Shown piece after piece: positions 41,122-51,378 of a DNA stretch of 64,000 nt. How positions within the stretch are numbered: position 1 is the stretch's first letter; the number at the start of each line of letters is the position of its first letter. The DNA comes from Shewanella baltica (GTDB lineage Bacteria; Pseudomonadota; Gammaproteobacteria; Enterobacterales; Shewanellaceae), in the NCBI RefSeq assembly GCF_900456975.1, contig NZ_UGYM01000002.1, forward strand, positions 4,898,001 to 4,962,000, given 5' to 3'. A program made the position numbers and the translations under genes. The notes beneath the pieces are model-generated. The model made no database searches. It was not told the origin of the DNA and saw only the letters and a list, made by a program, of their open reading frames with translations.

Positions 41122-41655
41122 ATGAGCAAAGCAAAAATCGGTATTGTGACGGTAAGCGATCGCGCCAGCGCGGGGATTTATGAAGATATCTCAGGCAAGG
41201 CGATTATCGACACGCTCAACGACTACCTCACCAGCGAGTGGGAGCCGATTTATCAAGTGATCCCCGATGAGCAGGATGTGATTGAAGCGACGCTGATCAA
41301 AATGGCCGACGAGCAGGACTGCTGTTTGATTGTCACTACGGGCGGCACAGGACCTGCGAAACGCGATGTTACCCCTGAAGCCACAGAAGCCGTATGCGAT
41401 CGCATGATGCCAGGCTTTGGTGAGTTGATGCGCGCCGAGTCATTAAAATTTGTCCCCACCGCCATTTTATCGCGCCAAACCGCAGGTCTACGGGGGGATT
41501 CGTTGATCGTGAACTTGCCCGGTAAGCCAAAATCGATTCGCGAATGTTTAGATGCCGTGTTCCCCGCCATTCCGTACTGTATCGACTTAATGGAAGGCCC
41601 GTATTTAGAGTGCAACGAAGCCGTGATCAAGCCATTCAGGCCTAAGGCTAAGTAA
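41122..41655 (+). CDS. mog: Molybdopterin adenylyltransferase
   Basis: A 177-residue cytosolic enzyme that adenylylates molybdopterin before molybdenum insertion. Family marks are IGIVTVSDRASAGIYEDISG at the N-terminus, LIVTTGGTGPAKRDVTPEAT with the catalytic Asp, and LIVNLPGKPKSIRECLDAVFPAIPYCIDLM. I start at ATG 41122; the frame extends back to 41068 without homology. It is a single gene; other moa/moe genes are not in the window. Confidence 0.95.
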   Translation: MSKAKIGIVTVSDRASAGIYEDISGKAIIDTLNDYLTSEWEPIYQVIPDEQDVIEATLIKMADEQDCCLIVTTGGTGPAKRDVTPEATEAVCDRMMPGFGELMRAESLKFVPTAILSRQTAGLRGDSLIVNLPGKPKSIRECLDAVFPAIPYCIDLMEGPYLECNEAVIKPFRPKAK

Positions 41656-41863
41656 TCTATTGGGATGTTAGGTTAAACTTGGTTGCTGTCAGTCTAGGCA
41701 GACGCTGCGGCGGAGCTGTGGATGGAAATACATAGCCCACGCAAAATCGTCTATGGGTTGTAACATCTAGCCCCATTCGCCTCGGTTGATGTGGGTATTT
41801 ATTTAATTCGTGTTGGTCATACTGCCATTGGATGCATCCGCGGGGATGTAGGAGAAATTAGGG

Positions 41864-44800
41864 ATGAAGACTCTGTTAGCAAATATTTTTGGTCAATGGC
41901 AATCACCACCTTGGATGCGCTGGTGCAAAGCTCATCCAGGCAAAAGTATCGGTAGCCTATTAGCCCTATTATTCGTTGCAGCAGGCCTATGGAAGGCGTG
42001 GGATTGGTATCAGCATTTACCTAAACCACAAACAGTGCAGTCTAGAATATTCGCGCCGTCATTGACTAATTACGAGGCTGAGACGACTCAGGTTGCACCG
42101 CTCGTCGTTCGTTTTAGCGATTCAGTTGCCCCCCTCGATAATATAGGCAAACCCTTGAATAAGGGCGTCCATTTGAGCCCCGCTATTGCAGGTCAATGGC
42201 GCTGGGCGAGCGATAAACATCTACAGTTTCAACCTGATGGTGACTGGCCAGTGGATCAAGCCTACGATCTCACACTGGATAGTGACACATTATTAGCCAG
42301 TCATATTCTACTGGATAAGTATCGCCTCGAGTTTAAGACCGCTCCCTTCAGCGCCAATATTAGCGATGCCCGCCTTTACCATGATCCGAATCAGCCCAAT
42401 ATTCAAAAGTTTGTCGCAACCGTTCATTTTAGTCATCCCGTCGCTACACAAACCGTTAAGCCAGCCTTGTCTGTACTGTTAAGCCCAGGTTTAACCTATA
42501 GCCAAGACAGTGATTATGAGCTGACCTTCGATGATAAACACCTCAATGCCTATATTCATTCGGCGCCTTTAGCGACGCCATTGGAACCGAGCTCGGTTAA
42601 GTTAGAACTGAGTAAAGGGATTAAAGCGGCAACTGGCGGGAATGCGGCCGCAGAAGGCAGTACGCAGGTTAGTGTGCCGGGACGTTATCAGTTGAGTTTT
42701 TCCGCAGCGCAAATTGGTTTCGCCTATAACGATAAGGAAGAACCTGAGCCTGTACTGACCATGGAGAGTTCTCGTCCCGTGGGAGATGAGGCACTTAAAG
42801 GCAAGGTCGAAGCTTGGTTGTTGCCCCAGAAAGATCCCCAAGGGAATACGTACTGGAATACTCAAAATGTCACTGACTCAGTGTTGCTTGCAGCACCGAA
42901 AGTGTCATTGAGTCAAAACCCTGGAGCGGAAGGCCTTAATCAGTTACATAGCTTTAAATTTAAAGCACCTGTGGGGCGTTATCTTGCCATTAAAGTGGCT
43001 AAGCATGTGGAAGGTCAGGGTGGCTATTTGTCCCGTGATGCCGCTTTTTCCGTGGTGCGTATGCCGGAATATCCCAAGGCGCTTTCGTTCCTCGGCGAGG
43101 GCGCGCTACTAACGTTAAATGATGATCAACGTTTAGGTTATCTAGTGAGAGGTGTTGCAGATGTCAGGATTGAGGTCGGTCAACTGTTGCCCGATCAACT
43201 TCATCAGCTGGTGGATCAGAATTCGGGTATTTTCACGGCTCAGTATTTTAACAATGCCGCCTTCGACCGACTGGTGACACGCACTGAAATAACCCAAAGC
43301 TTCGCATCGACTGACCCCGCTAAAACCTCCTATGGTCAGGTGGACCTTAAATCCTACTTCGCGGATAAGCGCGGCATTTTTGTGCTTAAGTTAACGCCAG
43401 CCGAAGAGAATAATTACGGTACCTTCGACGATTATCCACGTGAGGCCCATGATTTACGTTTTGTGGTAGTCACTGATCTGGGGATTTTGGCTAAGCGCAG
43501 TGTCGACGGCAGTTTGGATATATTTGTGCAGTCATTATCCAAGGGCTTAGCAATTGCCGATGCCAAGGTGGAAGTGGTCGGACGCAACGGTCTGCCAGTG
43601 GCGCAAGGACTTACTGATCCACAAGGGCATGTGCATTTACCTCAGTTAGGTGAATTGCGTCGTGAAAAAACGCCGCTTTTCTATCGGGTAGAAAAAGCCG
43701 GAGATGTGTCTTTCTTGCCGATAGGCGATTGGCACCGTCAGCTCGATATGTCCCGTTTTGATATTGGCGGTAGCTACGAGAGTGAAGATCCTAATACGCT
43801 GAGCGCGTATCTCTTTACTGACCGAGGGTTATATCGACCAGGTGAAACGGCCCATGTGGCGAGTTTAGTCAGGAGCCAGAGTTGGGCAGCCTCTTTTAAG
43901 GGCTTGCCAGTCAAAATGGTGGTGACAGATCCGCGGGGCATTAATGTATTAGATCGCATATTTAATTTAGATGCGAGCGGTTTTAACAGTTTGGACTTTA
44001 GCAGTACCGAGGCCGCTGTGGCAGGTGAGTACACTGCCAGCTTATCTTTAATCCGCGATAAACATCGTTTGACTCGTTTGGGTGAGGTGAGCTTTAAAGT
44101 TCGCGATTTTGAACCTGATCGTATCAAGGTCAGAGTAACCCTAGGGGCGACGGATGGCGGCACTGGTTTAGGGTGGTTAAAACCTGAGGACGTGTCGGCT
44201 AAGGTTCAGGCTGAGCAGCTGTTTGGTGGACCCGCGGGCGATCGACGCGTGACGGGCGAAATTGTACTGTCGCCCACGGATATTAGTTTTAAGGAGTGGC
44301 CAGGTTATTACTTTGGTGTGTTAGGTGAGTTGAAAGAATCCTTCCGTGAGACCTTAGCGGAAGTGAATACCAATGAAGAAGGCGTTGCAGGGCTGAATCT
44401 CGCCTTAGATCGTTTCGGACAGACGACGTTCAAGTTGCATCTGCTTGCAAAAGTGTATGAGGCAGGATCCGGTAGAGGTGTGAGTGCTCAAGATCAGGCA
44501 CTGGTCTCGAGCGCCGATATGCTACTGGGTTATAAAGCCGATGGTGATTTGGGCTTTATTAGCAAAGGTGGAGAACGGCATCTTAAGCTAGTGACTGTGG
44601 GTCAAGATTTACAACCTCAAGCCGTACAACTTAAGGCTGAACGTATTGCTCGACGTTGGGTCTCTGTGTTGGTGAAGCAAAATGATGGCACGTATCGTTA
44701 TGAGTCACGTCGTAAAGATACGCTATTGGAAAGCACAGATTTACAGCTTGAGCAGGGTCAACTCGATTTGTCTCTCGATACGCGTGAGTCTGGTGATTAC

Positions 44801-47482
44801 CGATTAAGGATCATCGATGCCGAAGGGCGCCAGCTTAACCAAATTGACTATAGTGTTGCGGGTCAGGGAAATGCGAGTCGTGCCTTAGAGCGTAATGCTG
44901 AACTCCAGCTCAAGTTAGACAAAGATGAGTATCAACCCGGCGAGACGATCAAACTCGCGATTCAAGCTCCCTACACTGGTGCGGGTTTGATCACCATTGA
45001 GCGAGATAAAGTTTATGCATTTAAATGGTTTAAAGCAGATAGCAGTCGCTCGGTGCAATCGATCCAATTGCCAAAGGGGATAGAAGGCAATGCCTATGTG
45101 AATGTGCAGTTCTTGCGTGCGCCAGACTCTGATGAGATTTTTATGAGTCCGTTATCCTATGCGGTTAAACCCTTTAAGATAGATTTAGGGGAGCGTCGTC
45201 AGCCCTTATCGTTAAGCCTGCCAGAGCAGATGAAGCCGGGTAATGAGCTAAAAATTGGCTTGAACTTGTCTACAGCTTCAAAAGTCGTGGTCTTTGGGGT
45301 GGATGAAGGCATATTACAAGTCGCCCGTTATCAAACTCCCGATCCGTTAGGACACTTCTTTGCTAAAAAGGCGTTGACGGTAAACTCGAGCCAAATCTTA
45401 GACTTGTTATTACCAGATCTTAACGTGTTAATGCGTAATGCCGCACCGGGCGGAGATGCCGAAGCTTTGCTCGCTGCAAATTTGAATCCGTTTAAGCGTA
45501 AACGTGCATCGCCTGTCGTATATTGGTCTGGACTACAGGAGCTCAGCGCCGGTGAACAGCAGTTTAATTACAGTGTGCCCGATACGTTTAATGGAAAGAT
45601 TCATTTCTTTGCCGTCAGTGTGACTGACAGCAATATGGGTGTTGCCGAAGCTTCAGTTCACGTGAAGGCGCCAGTGGTGATGAGTCCAAATGTGCCCGCG
45701 TTTTTGGCTCCAGGTGATGAGGCCGAAATCACGCTTGGACTCTACAACACTGAGCCTACATCTACCCATGTCCAAGTGGCTTTATCTTTGGAGGGTGGAT
45801 TGACCCAGCTAGAGGGTGCTGAGCAATCGTTTGATATTCTACCGGGACAAGAGGCCACGGCGCGTTTCAAACTCAAGGCGATTGAGCCTCTGGGAGAGGC
45901 GAAGTTGCATTGGACGCTCAAGGGTGAACAAGGAGATTTCCAGATTGGAGAGAGTATTTCAATCCGGCCTCTAACCACGAATCGCGTGCAGTTGCAGACG
46001 GCAGTGTTAGATAGTGCAGAGAAGCAATTATCGCTGGAGCGGAAGCTATTTGAGCCTTTTAGCCGCAAAGAGGCGGGACTGCAAAGTAGCCCCTTGGTCT
46101 GGGCGCAGGGATTAAGTGCTTATCTCGATAGTTATCCCCATGCCTGTACCGAACAACTGGTATCTAAATCTGTTCCAGCCCTGATATTAGGGAAACCGCA
46201 GGAGAATTTACCCGCCTTTAATCAACTGATTGCTCAGCTCCGTAGCCGCCAGAACAGTGAAGGTGCCTTCGGTCTATGGGCTGCAAATCCCGTTGTTGAA
46301 CCTATGGTATCCCTGTATGTCGTGGATATGCTATTGGACGCCAAAGGCAATGGCTATGCTGTACCGCAGGACATGCTAGAGAGAGCCAATGGCTATTTAT
46401 CTGTGCTGAGCACTGGCCCGAGTAGTGGTTTGAGCGAGTTGCGTCAGCGCGCCTACGGCACTTATCTCTTGGCTCGCCAAGGTGTGCAGGTCAGCGGTGC
46501 TCTGGCTGATATTCGCGATCGATTACAGCGTTATTATCCTAAAGATTGGCAGTCTGATATTGCGAGTGCTTGGCTAGCGGCGAGTTTCACACTTATGCAG
46601 CAACAGTCGCTGGCGAAGCCATTGTGGGAAGCACAAACATGGGAATTAATGCAGAAAACGCCGAAGCGTTTCGATCTATATTTAGATCCTTTGGTTCATG
46701 ATGCTCAATTGCTAACCCTAGTCGCCCGCCACGCACCAGAACGCCTTGAGAAGCTACCCGAGGGATTGTTAGAACGTGTGGGTAACTGGCTATCGGCACA
46801 ACGTTATACTTCTCTATCTGCTGGAACGCTAGTACGAGCACTGGCGGCTTACGATCAGCAAGCAAGCAGTGGTGAGTTGACGTTAACCGCTCAAGTGGCG
46901 GACAAGTGGCTGCTGCAAACCTTGCCCAAGGCTGAGTTGCCGTTTACTACTGATAAGGTCAAAGTCCAAAAGACGGGGGCTGCCGATGCTTTCTATATGT
47001 TGATGGAAGCCGGTTTCGATAAGCAGCCCGTTGCCGCTTTCAGTCACGGTTTAGAAGTGAGTCGCGATTATCTCGATCTTAAGGGCGAGCCGCTTAAGGG
47101 ATTGAAAGTCGGAGAGGAGTTCTTAGTTCGATTGCGACTGCGTGCGACGTCGCTCGAACAGCTGGAACAAGTCGTTGTTATCGATCTGCTCCCCGGTGGT
47201 GTTGAGCCAGTATATAGAGACAAAGGTGAAGAATTCAGTGGTTGGCAGCCACCAATAGGCGTTGGCGAACGGAGTGATTGGTCACCTTCTTGGCTCAATG
47301 TCCGTGAGGATAGAGTCGTATTGTATGGTACGGCTAGCCGTGATGTGGGCAGCTTTACTTACAAAGCGCGCGCAACCAATGTTGGCCATTTCCAAGTGCC
47401 AGCTGCCTATGCTGAAGGGCTGTATGATCCTCTGCAACAAGCACTGGGGGCGGGCAGTGAATTAGTGATCTCTGCTCCATGA
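41864..47482 (+). CDS. Bacterial alpha-2-macroglobulin (YfhM-like)
   Basis: A 1,872-residue periplasmic protease trap. One membrane segment (SIGSLLALLFVAAGLWKAW, about residues 28-46) anchors it to the inner membrane. MG domains follow, then ANATO-less A2M segments (YLFTDRGLYRPGETAHV, GVDEGILQVARYQTPDP). The thioester motif is CTEQ at Cys1428-Gln1431 in YPHACTEQLVSK, followed by an alpha-helical domain. E. coli YfhM is a lipoprotein, but no lipobox is seen here. The stop overlaps the pbpC start by 4 bases (ATGA), the usual pairing in which the trap protects the cell while PBP1C repairs wall damage. Confidence 0.93.
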   Translation: MKTLLANIFGQWQSPPWMRWCKAHPGKSIGSLLALLFVAAGLWKAWDWYQHLPKPQTVQSRIFAPSLTNYEAETTQVAPLVVRFSDSVAPLDNIGKPLNKGVHLSPAIAGQWRWASDKHLQFQPDGDWPVDQAYDLTLDSDTLLASHILLDKYRLEFKTAPFSANISDARLYHDPNQPNIQKFVATVHFSHPVATQTVKPALSVLLSPGLTYSQDSDYELTFDDKHLNAYIHSAPLATPLEPSSVKLELSKGIKAATGGNAAAEGSTQVSVPGRYQLSFSAAQIGFAYNDKEEPEPVLTMESSRPVGDEALKGKVEAWLLPQKDPQGNTYWNTQNVTDSVLLAAPKVSLSQNPGAEGLNQLHSFKFKAPVGRYLAIKVAKHVEGQGGYLSRDAAFSVVRMPEYPKALSFLGEGALLTLNDDQRLGYLVRGVADVRIEVGQLLPDQLHQLVDQNSGIFTAQYFNNAAFDRLVTRTEITQSFASTDPAKTSYGQVDLKSYFADKRGIFVLKLTPAEENNYGTFDDYPREAHDLRFVVVTDLGILAKRSVDGSLDIFVQSLSKGLAIADAKVEVVGRNGLPVAQGLTDPQGHVHLPQLGELRREKTPLFYRVEKAGDVSFLPIGDWHRQLDMSRFDIGGSYESEDPNTLSAYLFTDRGLYRPGETAHVASLVRSQSWAASFKGLPVKMVVTDPRGINVLDRIFNLDASGFNSLDFSSTEAAVAGEYTASLSLIRDKHRLTRLGEVSFKVRDFEPDRIKVRVTLGATDGGTGLGWLKPEDVSAKVQAEQLFGGPAGDRRVTGEIVLSPTDISFKEWPGYYFGVLGELKESFRETLAEVNTNEEGVAGLNLALDRFGQTTFKLHLLAKVYEAGSGRGVSAQDQALVSSADMLLGYKADGDLGFISKGGERHLKLVTVGQDLQPQAVQLKAERIARRWVSVLVKQNDGTYRYESRRKDTLLESTDLQLEQGQLDLSLDTRESGDYRLRIIDAEGRQLNQIDYSVAGQGNASRALERNAELQLKLDKDEYQPGETIKLAIQAPYTGAGLITIERDKVYAFKWFKADSSRSVQSIQLPKGIEGNAYVNVQFLRAPDSDEIFMSPLSYAVKPFKIDLGERRQPLSLSLPEQMKPGNELKIGLNLSTASKVVVFGVDEGILQVARYQTPDPLGHFFAKKALTVNSSQILDLLLPDLNVLMRNAAPGGDAEALLAANLNPFKRKRASPVVYWSGLQELSAGEQQFNYSVPDTFNGKIHFFAVSVTDSNMGVAEASVHVKAPVVMSPNVPAFLAPGDEAEITLGLYNTEPTSTHVQVALSLEGGLTQLEGAEQSFDILPGQEATARFKLKAIEPLGEAKLHWTLKGEQGDFQIGESISIRPLTTNRVQLQTAVLDSAEKQLSLERKLFEPFSRKEAGLQSSPLVWAQGLSAYLDSYPHACTEQLVSKSVPALILGKPQENLPAFNQLIAQLRSRQNSEGAFGLWAANPVVEPMVSLYVVDMLLDAKGNGYAVPQDMLERANGYLSVLSTGPSSGLSELRQRAYGTYLLARQGVQVSGALADIRDRLQRYYPKDWQSDIASAWLAASFTLMQQQSLAKPLWEAQTWELMQKTPKRFDLYLDPLVHDAQLLTLVARHAPERLEKLPEGLLERVGNWLSAQRYTSLSAGTLVRALAAYDQQASSGELTLTAQVADKWLLQTLPKAELPFTTDKVKVQKTGAADAFYMLMEAGFDKQPVAAFSHGLEVSRDYLDLKGEPLKGLKVGEEFLVRLRLRATSLEQLEQVVVIDLLPGGVEPVYRDKGEEFSGWQPPIGVGERSDWSPSWLNVREDRVVLYGTASRDVGSFTYKARATNVGHFQVPAAYAEGLYDPLQQALGAGSELVISAP

Positions 47483-49761
47483 GATCCGTTTATTTAGCCT
47501 TAGTCGCCCTAGCCGTCATATTGCTAGGGCTTAGACTTTGGCCTGCGCAGCCATTGAGCCAACTGATGCCCAGTTCACGTGAGGTGTTGGCTGCCGATGG
47601 CTCTTTAATGCGCCTGACCTTAGCCACTGATGGCCAATATCGACTCTGGCAAGATTTAGAGGATATCTCCCCCATCATGATTAAGGTCATGTTGTTAAAG
47701 GAAGATCGCTATTTCTATTATCACCCAGGTGTTAATCCAGTCGCATTAGTACGTGCCATATTAGCCACTTATGTTGGCGGTGATCGTCAAGGTGCCTCGA
47801 CCCTGACTATGCAGTTAGTTCGTCGAGTTTATGATATTAACAGTCGCACTGTGTCGGGCAAATTAGAGCAGATCTTGGCGGCATTTTGGTTAGAGGCTCG
47901 TTATAGCAAGCATGAGCTATTAGAGGCTTATCTTAACCTCGCTCCCATGGGGGGCAATATCGAAGGGGTTGGTGCTGCAAGTCAGATTTATTTCCATAAA
48001 ATCGCGGCTGAGTTGTCTTTGAGCGAAGCCTTGAGCTTAGCGGTTATGCCTCAGAGTCCAGCGCGTCGGGCTCGGTTTCAGGCAGACTTTCAAGCGGCGA
48101 GGGATAGGCTGGCGCTATTTTGGCAGCAGACCTATCCAGATGATCCTCGTAATCAAGGCTTGCTGGTGTTGACGGCCCTAGGGGCTGAACGCAACGAGCT
48201 GCCTTTTAAGGCGCCCCATTTTACGCGTCGACAACTACGCCAAGACGCGACCATTATTCACACGACAATAGAGCCTAAATTACAAACGCTGCTTGAACTG
48301 CGAATTCGTCAGTATGTTGCGGGTAAGCGCCATTTAGGCGTGAATAATGCCACAGCGCTATTGATCGATACCCGTGATCAGGCGATTAAGGCTTGGGTGG
48401 GGTCAGCTGATTTTTTTAATCCCATGATTTATGGTCAGGTTGATGGTGTTGTCGCCCGCCGCTCCCCGGGTTCGACTCTGAAACCCTTTCTCTATGCGTT
48501 AGGTTTAGATCAAGGAATTATTCATCCCCAAAGTATCATTAAAGATGCGCCTACCGCTTTTGGGAGTTTTGAACCGGAGAATTTCGACCATCGCTTCACG
48601 GGCCCTATTAGTGCCCACGATGCTTTGATCAAGAGCCGCAATCTACCTGCAGTGTGGTTGGCCGGACAGTTGACTCGTCCTAATTTGTACGGCTTTTTAC
48701 GACAAGCCCAGATACTTGGCCTAAGGGGAGAAAGCCATTATGGGCTAGCACTTGCCTTAGGGGGTGGCGAGTTGACTATGATGGAACTTGGCAGACTCTA
48801 CCTAATGCTAGCGAGTGAGGGACGTTACTATCCTTTACGGGAGAGGACAGATCAGCCCATTAATCCGCCGAGCACTCAGTTATTGAGTCCAGCTGCGAGC
48901 TTTCTTGTGTTGGATATGCTTAAAGACAATCCGCGCGCCGATGGTTTACCTAAGCAGGGCTGGCGTGTGGCTTGGAAGACGGGTACCTCTTGGGGATTCC
49001 ATGATGCCTGGAGCGCTGGCGTCGCTGGCCCCTATGTATTGGTGGTCTGGGTAGGGAATTTCGATGCAACGCCGAATGCTGCTTTTATTGGTGCTGAAAT
49101 AGCTGGGCCATTATTTTTTAGCATCAGTGATGCTTTGCAGGCAAGTCTGCCGAGTACCGCCGATAAAGCCTTAGCTCAACCCAGTACAGTGAAAAAAGTG
49201 AACATTTGCGCCGAATCAGGTGAGTTGCCTAACCTGTGGTGCCCTAAAGTGGTTGAGGGTTGGTTTATTCCCGGCGTCTCCCCCGTCAAAGTGTCTACGC
49301 TACATCGTCCTGTTTGGGTTGATAATCAAACGGGTATGGCAGTGTGTCCACCCTATGATACTCAAACCCAGCACCAAGAAGTCTTCGCTTTCTGGCCTTC
49401 GGACATGGCGAGTTTATTTGAGCAGGCGGGGTTACCACGTAAGTTAGCGCCACAGTTGCCCGAATCGTGTCGTAACACTATTCAGCTCACTAGCATAGAT
49501 CCTGTTATTCGCTCCCCCCTGAGAAATGTCACTTATAGCTTGAGGCAAAGTCATTTAAATGAACATATTGCATTGAAAGCCGATGCTGCATCCGACGCGA
49601 GTATATTGTACTGGTTTGTTGGGCGGGATCTCATCGGCCAAAGCTTACCGAAACAGACCTTAGAGTGGCGGCCCTCGACGGCGGGTGACTATAAGTTATC
49701 TGTCACTGACGACAAGGGTCGTAGTGCGAGTTTGAATCTTAATGTCAGCATCTTGCAGTAA
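47479..49761 (+). CDS. pbpC: Penicillin-binding protein 1C
   Basis: A 760-residue bifunctional peptidoglycan synthase anchored by an N-terminal membrane segment (residues 3-20). The GT51 glycosyltransferase domain (about 55-225) has the catalytic Glu75 in KEDRYFYYHPG and GASTLTMQLVRR. The transpeptidase domain (about 290-560) has Ser332 in SPGSTLKP, SRN in SRNLPAVWL and KTGT at 500-503. A C-terminal BiPBP_C domain (about 670-760) completes the PBP1C architecture. It is translationally coupled to the alpha-2-macroglobulin gene. Confidence 0.95.
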   Translation: MRSVYLALVALAVILLGLRLWPAQPLSQLMPSSREVLAADGSLMRLTLATDGQYRLWQDLEDISPIMIKVMLLKEDRYFYYHPGVNPVALVRAILATYVGGDRQGASTLTMQLVRRVYDINSRTVSGKLEQILAAFWLEARYSKHELLEAYLNLAPMGGNIEGVGAASQIYFHKIAAELSLSEALSLAVMPQSPARRARFQADFQAARDRLALFWQQTYPDDPRNQGLLVLTALGAERNELPFKAPHFTRRQLRQDATIIHTTIEPKLQTLLELRIRQYVAGKRHLGVNNATALLIDTRDQAIKAWVGSADFFNPMIYGQVDGVVARRSPGSTLKPFLYALGLDQGIIHPQSIIKDAPTAFGSFEPENFDHRFTGPISAHDALIKSRNLPAVWLAGQLTRPNLYGFLRQAQILGLRGESHYGLALALGGGELTMMELGRLYLMLASEGRYYPLRERTDQPINPPSTQLLSPAASFLVLDMLKDNPRADGLPKQGWRVAWKTGTSWGFHDAWSAGVAGPYVLVVWVGNFDATPNAAFIGAEIAGPLFFSISDALQASLPSTADKALAQPSTVKKVNICAESGELPNLWCPKVVEGWFIPGVSPVKVSTLHRPVWVDNQTGMAVCPPYDTQTQHQEVFAFWPSDMASLFEQAGLPRKLAPQLPESCRNTIQLTSIDPVIRSPLRNVTYSLRQSHLNEHIALKADAASDASILYWFVGRDLIGQSLPKQTLEWRPSTAGDYKLSVTDDKGRSASLNLNVSILQ

Positions 49762-49785
49762 CCCTAATGGTTTTAGGCCTGACTC

Positions 49786-50037
49786 TTATTTTAACGCGCT
49801 AATCTGTTGCTTTAGCTCGTACTCTGGCTCTGTCACTATTTTTTCAAGCACTTGCACTCGCTCGATTAGTGCTTGGTTTTGTAGGCTGAGTTGAGTCACT
49901 TTATCCATAAGGTGGCTATCGTCTGTGGTGCCGACTCCAAGTTGGCGCGCCTTTAGATAGTGCTTAAACATTTCAGTGGCACTGATTCCTATGATGAAGG
50001 TGACCATAATCACCATTAAGACATATTCGTTTTCCAT
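49786..50037 (-). CDS. Small membrane protein with coiled coil, PspB-like
   Basis: An 83-residue protein with one N-terminal membrane helix (YVLMVIMVTFIIGISATEMF), a charged linker and a C-terminal coiled coil (about 45-83; LMDKVTQLSLQNQALIERVQVLEKIV). The layout and the RVQVLEKIV..PEYELKQQI end resemble phage-shock protein B, but no pspA or pspC gene is near, so the relation is tentative. GGGAG precedes ATG 50037. It is convergent with pbpC, 24 bases away, and upstream-adjacent to nothing on its own strand. Confidence 0.6.
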   Translation of the reverse strand: MENEYVLMVIMVTFIIGISATEMFKHYLKARQLGVGTTDDSHLMDKVTQLSLQNQALIERVQVLEKIVTEPEYELKQQISALK

Positions 50038-50144
50038 AACAAACTCCCATTACTGTTGAGGTTTTCAACTTGGGAACGACAGGATAGTCGTTCCCAAGTT
50101 TGTCGGTTAAAGTTTATTGCCCCAAGTTGATCAATCGAAGCATC

Positions 50145-51284
50145 CTACAAACCGAAGATCACTTTTTCACTCTTGAGCGACCTTTCCATGCCAAAGGCGA
50201 GTAGTACTGCGATGGCGAGCGTGCCTAAGGTCGAAACCAGTAACTGCAACATGGGCAAGTCTTTACCTTTGATAAAGTCCATTAAGGCCTGTTGCTGACC
50301 CGAGACCGGCAGCCACTGCAGTATGTCTGGCGCTATGTTGTAGCTGGCGGCCATCGATAAGGCTAAGGGTACAAACAACACCATGGTTAGGTAGGACTGG
50401 GCTTCCTTAAAGGTTTTCGCCATGAAAGACACAAACAATTGCAAGCAAGCGGCCATTAACGCAACAGGGATACCGACCACTAACATCAGCGCCATAAATT
50501 CTGTGGTGATGTTGACGCTAAAGCCTAACTCCTGCCAAGGTACAAAGGTGTAGGCGACTTTAGATACCAGCAAAATCAGCACTAAGCCTAAGAGAGCAAA
50601 CAGACTCACAGCGATGATTTTCGACAGCACTAATTGGCGTGTGGTCAATGGATGACTGAGTAACAGAGCTAGCGAGTTACGTTCGCGTTCACCCGCGCTG
50701 GTATCTATGGCGAGGTTCATGCCCGAGATAAATACCGAGTAAATCATAGTGAAAATCGCGATACCTAAGATCATTCCGCCCTTAGAGTCTGTTGTCGCTT
50801 GGTCGTGGACACTGACCTTCAGTGGCTGCATCACGCGAGGATCGATACCGCGGGCAATCAGTCGTAGGCTGCCCATTTCTGTGCTGTAGGACTGCAGTTG
50901 CTTCTCGAGTCTACGAATCGAGTTTTGCAGTTTTTCATCGGAATTATCGGCAACAATCGTGATCTCGGCGCCTTTGCCTTGATTCATCTGCGCGGCATAG
51001 TCGGGGCTGATGATAAGCTCTATGGCTTTAAGCTCACTGTCCTTCACTTCACCGCTGCTAATGCCTTTATTCGACAAAAAACGCACTAAATCCGGTGCTT
51101 TATCGGGATTGGTAATAGTGATTTTTAGATCGTCTGGACTCGTCAGCTGACCAATTAACACCATAAATAGGCCGCACATGATCAGCGGCGTGCCGATGGC
51201 GTAGTAAAGCCCTGCCATCACAGAGCGCTTATCTCGGGCGGCGTCGATGAGTTCTTTACGAACCATAGCCATTATTTTATTCAT
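50145..51284 (-). CDS. ABC-2 type exporter permease (NatB-like)
   Basis: A 379-residue inner-membrane protein. An N-terminal membrane segment (about 22-45) is followed by a large extracytoplasmic domain (about 46-175), then five C-terminal segments. The order, with SAGERERNSLALLLSHPLTTRQLVLSKI before the second membrane block, is typical of NatB. NatAB of Bacillus exports Na+, but many homologues export other compounds. It follows the ATPase gene after a 94-base gap that holds no gene. Confidence 0.86.
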   Translation of the reverse strand: MNKIMAMVRKELIDAARDKRSVMAGLYYAIGTPLIMCGLFMVLIGQLTSPDDLKITITNPDKAPDLVRFLSNKGISSGEVKDSELKAIELIISPDYAAQMNQGKGAEITIVADNSDEKLQNSIRRLEKQLQSYSTEMGSLRLIARGIDPRVMQPLKVSVHDQATTDSKGGMILGIAIFTMIYSVFISGMNLAIDTSAGERERNSLALLLSHPLTTRQLVLSKIIAVSLFALLGLVLILLVSKVAYTFVPWQELGFSVNITTEFMALMLVVGIPVALMAACLQLFVSFMAKTFKEAQSYLTMVLFVPLALSMAASYNIAPDILQWLPVSGQQQALMDFIKGKDLPMLQLLVSTLGTLAIAVLLAFGMERSLKSEKVIFGL

Positions 51285-51378
51285 GCTGTCATTCCTTTAA
51301 CCATGTTCTTAAATTCCACGCCTTTACATATCAAGCTCTTAAAGGTTAAAACCTGCGGGCGTAATCTTTGCTGAGTCA

